Assembly (NCBI GenBank): GCA_051011415.1
Contig: JBPCTY010000002.1
Location: 1 to 64,000 of the forward strand
Direction of reading: 5' to 3'
From: SZUA-442 sp051011415
GTDB taxonomy: Bacteria > Actinomycetota > Acidimicrobiia > Spongiisociales > UBA5794
DNA: 64,000 nucleotides
Shown one piece after another: positions 61,287 through 64,000 of the stretch. The number at the start of each line of letters is the position of its first letter. Position 1 is the stretch's first letter. The notes beneath the pieces were generated by a model that was given only the letters and a program-made list of their open reading frames with translations, was not told where the DNA came from and searched no databases. The position numbers and the translations under genes were made by a program.

Positions 61287-62192
61287 GTGCCTCGCGATAC
61301 ACCCGTGTATGAGCTCGCCAGCCGCCAAGGCGGCATCGTCAGGAGAGAGCAGATACTCAAACTGGGTCTGTCGTCAGGACTCATTCAGCGGCGGGTGACA
61401 AGCGGATCCTGGAGCCGGGTTGCGAGCGGGGTCTATCGCGTTCTTAGATCGGACTCGAGACGAGATCTGTTGAGGGCGGCGATCACAGCCCTTCCGACAG
61501 CAACAGCTTCGCACCATTCTGCAGCTGATCTCCACGCGATCAAGAAGGTCCCGATCGAGGAGGTTGTCGTCTCGGTGCATTCGCGAACCACGCATCTGTT
61601 CGACGGTGTCGTGGTTCACAGGTGTTCTGATCTCGGACCGGTCGATCGAACCGTGATCGATGGCATCCCCGTCACCACACCTTCCAGAACCGTTGTTGAT
61701 CTTGCTTCAAGTCTGGGACCACACCACCTGGCTGCGATCGTCGATGAAGCCGTCGCTGCCCAAGTTGTGAGATGGATCGATATCGAGGAGGTCGTCGCGA
61801 GAATCGGTCGGAGGGGAAAGCCTGGGATCGCGGCCATGCGAGCTCTTCTCGCTGACAGAGTCGGCGATCGTCGCTCGACCTCAGTTCTGGAGTTGAGAGC
61901 AAACGCTCTTCTTGATTCAGCCAGTCTCCCTGCGTACCGCATCGAGTATGCGATTCCATGGGATCCAATTCGACGCTTCGACGTGGCCTTCCCGGACCAT
62001 AAGGTGGCTGTTGAGTGGGACTCCCGGCGATGGCACTCGCAGGCTGACGGGTTCCAGCGCGATCGCGAACGGGATCGCCAGGCAGCCGTTCATGGATGGA
62101 TTGTTCTTCGGTTCACCTGGTCAGACGTCCGGAATTCGCCGCTCGATGTCACGGGTGTGATTCGTCAGACGCTGGAGCTCCGCTCGCCGTGA
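61287..62192 (+). CDS. AbiEi-like antitoxin domain fused to a DUF559/Vsr-like endonuclease domain
   Basis: 301 aa from a GTG. Residues 1-60 are the AbiEi-type winged-helix N-terminus (VYELASRQGGIVRREQILKLGLSSGLIQRRVTSGSWSRVASGVYRV). The middle has the AbiEi C-terminal-like part, HHSAADLHAI..., VHRCSDLGPVDRTVIDGIPVTTPSRTVVDLAS. The C-terminus (about 215-295) is a DUF559/Vsr-like restriction-endonuclease fold: RRFDVAFPDHKVAVEWDSRRWHSQADGFQRDRERD, where D and E-x-D match a PD-(D/E)xK site. No AbiEii toxin is adjacent. Such fusions are frequent orphan genes in actinobacteria; a defence role is plausible but untested. Confidence 0.82.
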   Translation: MPRDTPVYELASRQGGIVRREQILKLGLSSGLIQRRVTSGSWSRVASGVYRVLRSDSRRDLLRAAITALPTATASHHSAADLHAIKKVPIEEVVVSVHSRTTHLFDGVVVHRCSDLGPVDRTVIDGIPVTTPSRTVVDLASSLGPHHLAAIVDEAVAAQVVRWIDIEEVVARIGRRGKPGIAAMRALLADRVGDRRSTSVLELRANALLDSASLPAYRIEYAIPWDPIRRFDVAFPDHKVAVEWDSRRWHSQADGFQRDRERDRQAAVHGWIVLRFTWSDVRNSPLDVTGVIRQTLELRSP

Positions 62193-62333
62193 ACCTGGGG
62201 CTGTCGAGGTCGATTCCGACCCCCTCCGCCCATAGATCTGATACAACCGGTCAGTCCAACCCTGGGTTCGGGATGTCTTGTGAAAGGAACCGGTGTTGAT
62301 CTCGCGTGGGTTGCTGTATCTTCCCGTGCACAT

Positions 62334-62407
62334 CGGGCTGTGGCGCAGCTTGGAAGCGCACCTGCTTTGGGAGCAGGGGGTCGTCAGTTCAAATCTGACC
62401 AGCCCGA
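62334..62407 (+). tRNA. tRNA-Pro (anticodon TGG)
   Basis: 74 nt without CCA. Acceptor CGGGCTG/CAGCCCG with discriminator A, anticodon loop TTTGGGA (stem CCTGC/GCAGG), T arm GTCAG/CTGAC around TTCAAAT. It decodes CCA and possibly other CCN codons. Confidence 0.96.
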
Positions 62408-62451
62408 CGGGGAACGAGCCCTCGCCTTTTTGGCGGGGGCCGTTTTCGTTT

Positions 62452-63042
62452 TCAGATCGCTGTACGTTCGGCGTGGAGGGCGAAGTCGATCGCCGTCGCA
62501 TCGGCGTCAGCGACGGGTCGGAGGCGTTCTCCGAGCTCAAGAATTTCGAACCCGTCGAGGAGGTTCTCGAACCGCTCGGCGTCCCAGAGGATTTCCGGAT
62601 AGGGCGGACCACCGTACCCGTCGGCAACATTCCTCACCGCATGGCCGACGGCGAATATCGAGCCGCCCGGAGCGACAGCACGCAGCGCTCCAGTGAGTGC
62701 ATCCTGAAAGCTTTGTGGGCCGAGGTGTAGGTAGAAGACAATCACGAGGTCGAAGACGTGGTCTGCGGTGTCCAGGGTCGTCACGTCGCCAACGACCCAG
62801 TTGATATCTGTGTCACCTGCGAGAGTGCGCCCACGTTCTATGGCGACGTCGGAGAAGTCGACAGCGGTGACGTTCCAGCCTCGCTCCGCAAGCCAGATTG
62901 AGTTCCGACCCTCGCCGCATGCCACATCGAGCACCGAGCCCGGTTCGAGGTCTGCGACCAGTGGAGGCAGGAACTGGTTTGGTCCTGCTGACCACAACAG
63001 CTCGGTTCCGTCGTATCGGTCATTCCACATGGATGCGTCCAT
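62452..63042 (-). CDS. Class I SAM-dependent methyltransferase
   Basis: 196 aa from the ATG at 63042 (MDASMWNDRY); the ATG at 63030 is a close alternative. Motif I VLDVACGEGRNSIWLAERG binds AdoMet; VTAVDFSDVAIERGR and WVVGDVTTLDTADHVFDLVIVFYLHL are motifs II to IV. Its pattern (MW..RYDG...LLWSAGPNQFL) is common in small actinobacterial methyltransferases with thiol or quinone-type substrates; the target here is unknown. It is divergent from the nucleotidyltransferase gene. Confidence 0.88.
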   Translation of the reverse strand: MDASMWNDRYDGTELLWSAGPNQFLPPLVADLEPGSVLDVACGEGRNSIWLAERGWNVTAVDFSDVAIERGRTLAGDTDINWVVGDVTTLDTADHVFDLVIVFYLHLGPQSFQDALTGALRAVAPGGSIFAVGHAVRNVADGYGGPPYPEILWDAERFENLLDGFEILELGERLRPVADADATAIDFALHAERTAI

Positions 63043-63081
63043 TCCGTCATGGTACGAACCGGCGTGCACGACAATGCCTCC

Positions 63082-63699
63082 ATGGATCACGAGTGGGACC
63101 CGCTGACGATCGACAACGTCGCCGAGCGCTTTGCGCCGTATGACGTGGATTGGTGGATCGCCGGTGGTTATGCGATTGACCTCTTCCTGGGATGGGAGAC
63201 TCGGCCCCATGCTGATCTCGACCTGGAGATGTTTCGCTCGGATCGCGACGTGCTCTTTGATGTCTTCGACGGATGGGAACTCTTCACAGTCTCGGAGGGT
63301 GCGCACACACGGTGGCAACGTGGAGAGCCGATCGAGCTCCCTGTCTTCGGGATCTGGGGCAGGCCGGGACCAGACGAGCCATGGGCCGTTGAGGTGATGC
63401 TCGCCGACGGCAACGAAACCGAGTGGCGCTTTCGCAGGGACCCATCGATCCGTCGTGAGAGATCAAGCCTCACCCGGTCACTTCCTTCGGGAGTGAAATA
63501 CTGCACGCCCGAGGTGCAGCTTCTATACAAATCGAAACAGGCCCGTCCCAAAGATGACGTTGACTTCGCCCGATCGCTGCATCTGATGTCAGACGATCAG
63601 CGGCGATGGCTGCGGGATGCTGTGTACACGACCAATCCGGATCACCCGTGGGTCCAGGCACTCGATTGGACAACTGAAGTGAGTGAAGAACCGGGGTAA
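63082..63699 (+). CDS. Nucleotidyltransferase, aminoglycoside/lincosamide nucleotidyltransferase-like
   Basis: 205 aa from the ATG at 63082; in-frame starts at 63064 (GTG) and 63049 (ATG) are also possible. The pattern WWIAGGYAIDLFLGWETRPHADLDLEMFRSDRD is that of the ANT(2'')/LinA-type nucleotidyltransferase domain: a glycine pair and a D-x-D (ADLDLE). A second acidic site is seen in VEVMLADG. Distant resistance enzymes and housekeeping proteins share this domain, so no resistance claim follows. It is divergent from the methyltransferase. Confidence 0.78.
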   Translation: MDHEWDPLTIDNVAERFAPYDVDWWIAGGYAIDLFLGWETRPHADLDLEMFRSDRDVLFDVFDGWELFTVSEGAHTRWQRGEPIELPVFGIWGRPGPDEPWAVEVMLADGNETEWRFRRDPSIRRERSSLTRSLPSGVKYCTPEVQLLYKSKQARPKDDVDFARSLHLMSDDQRRWLRDAVYTTNPDHPWVQALDWTTEVSEEPG

Positions 63700-63715
63700 C
63701 CTCACGCCGACCTTT

Positions 63716-63786
63716 GCGGGTGTAGCTCAATGGCAGAGCCCCAGCCTTCCAAGCTGGTTACGCGGGTTCGATACCCGTCACCCGCT
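63716..63786 (+). tRNA. tRNA-Gly (anticodon TCC)
   Basis: 71 nt. Acceptor GCGGGTG/CACCCGC, D arm GCTC...GAGC, anticodon loop CTTCCAA (stem CCAGC/GCTGG), T arm GCGGG/CCCGT around TTCGATA. It decodes GGA and likely GGG. Confidence 0.96.
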
Positions 63787-63815
63787 CGACTGGTGGAATG
63801 ATTTCCGCCAGGCTT

Positions 63816-63889
<74 letters not shown>

Positions 63890-63959
63890 CCCCCGCAAGC
63901 CGTAGCGGTACAGGAGTTCACCCGCGGTTACCTCACTGGTGTGGCACGATCTTCACCTG

Positions 63960-64000
63960 ATGTCCCACGACCAACGCGCCTTGCTTCTCGCCGCTTTCGA
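63960..64000 (+). CDS. Possible start of a gene at the right edge
   Basis: ATG at 63960 opens MSHDQRALLLAAF before the window ends. It is too short to recognise and may be chance. Confidence 0.25.
   Translation, partial: MSHDQRALLLAAF

Noticed and set aside
63890..63959. Terminator after tRNA-Arg.
   Set aside because: GGGGGTACCCCC is palindromic but overlaps the tRNA acceptor stem and has no T-run.

Overview
The window reads as a chromosomal segment of a high-GC actinobacterium. Markers are coenzyme F420 genes (cofD, cofE), DUF5719 and DUF3499 proteins, a SARP-type regulator, a mycobacterial-type NAD(P)H-quinone dehydrogenase, frequent GTG/TTG starts, and actinobacterial gene orders such as ahcY...comF-hpf-secA, prfB-ftsE-ftsX-M23-smpB-ssrA and JAMM-MBL-rph-rdgB. 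The class Acidimicrobiia is my best guess from general style; it is an inference and no rRNA is present to test it.

Layout. 1-8.7 kb: the start of a SARP regulator facing a secreted double-zinc peptidase across an operator-like array, then a cyclase-fold/SRPBCC protein, transketolase, leucyl aminopeptidase, a CAP protein and a rhodanese-ThiF sulfur-transfer enzyme. 8.8-13.2 kb: an ABC exporter and a class A penicillin-binding protein. 13.3-20.6 kb: a propionate/methylmalonyl block (acyl-CoA mutase large subunit, quinone dehydrogenase, biotin-dependent carboxylase subunits, biotin ligase). 20.6-24.8 kb: a degenerate dienelactone hydrolase, a UDP-sugar epimerase, Fpg/Nei glycosylase and cofE/cofD.

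24.8-37.7 kb: a glycoconjugate block. A giant GT2 membrane protein, DUF5719, a membrane thioredoxin, DUF3499, two small zinc-type proteins, a large polytopic membrane protein, GtrA, a DPM-like GT2, phosphomannomutase, a Trm112-like protein, a lipoprotein and ahcY. 37.7-49.9 kb: L,D-transpeptidase, comF, hpf, an orphan response regulator, secA, prfB, ftsEX with its M23 partner, then smpB and tmRNA, so both halves of trans-translation sit together.

49.9-60.7 kb: small accessory genes (HxlR regulator with divergent hydrolase, NUDIX, a secreted helical-repeat protein, DinB, GNAT, YbaK, phosphofructokinase), then DUF2007-JAMM, MBL, rph and rdgB. 60.7-64 kb: a tRNA-rich region (Leu, Lys, Pro, Gly, Arg) that holds an AbiEi-DUF559 gene, a methyltransferase, a nucleotidyltransferase and a 49-bp duplicate of the 3' half of tRNA-Leu.

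The most unusual parts are the SARP/peptidase control region at 0.43-0.62 kb, the tRNA-Leu duplication with its neighbouring AbiEi-DUF559 gene, the DUF2007-JAMM fusion in a cluster that has lost cysO-cysM-murI, and the loss of mtrAB-lpqB between ahcY and comF. I see no CRISPR array, insertion sequence, rRNA or prophage.
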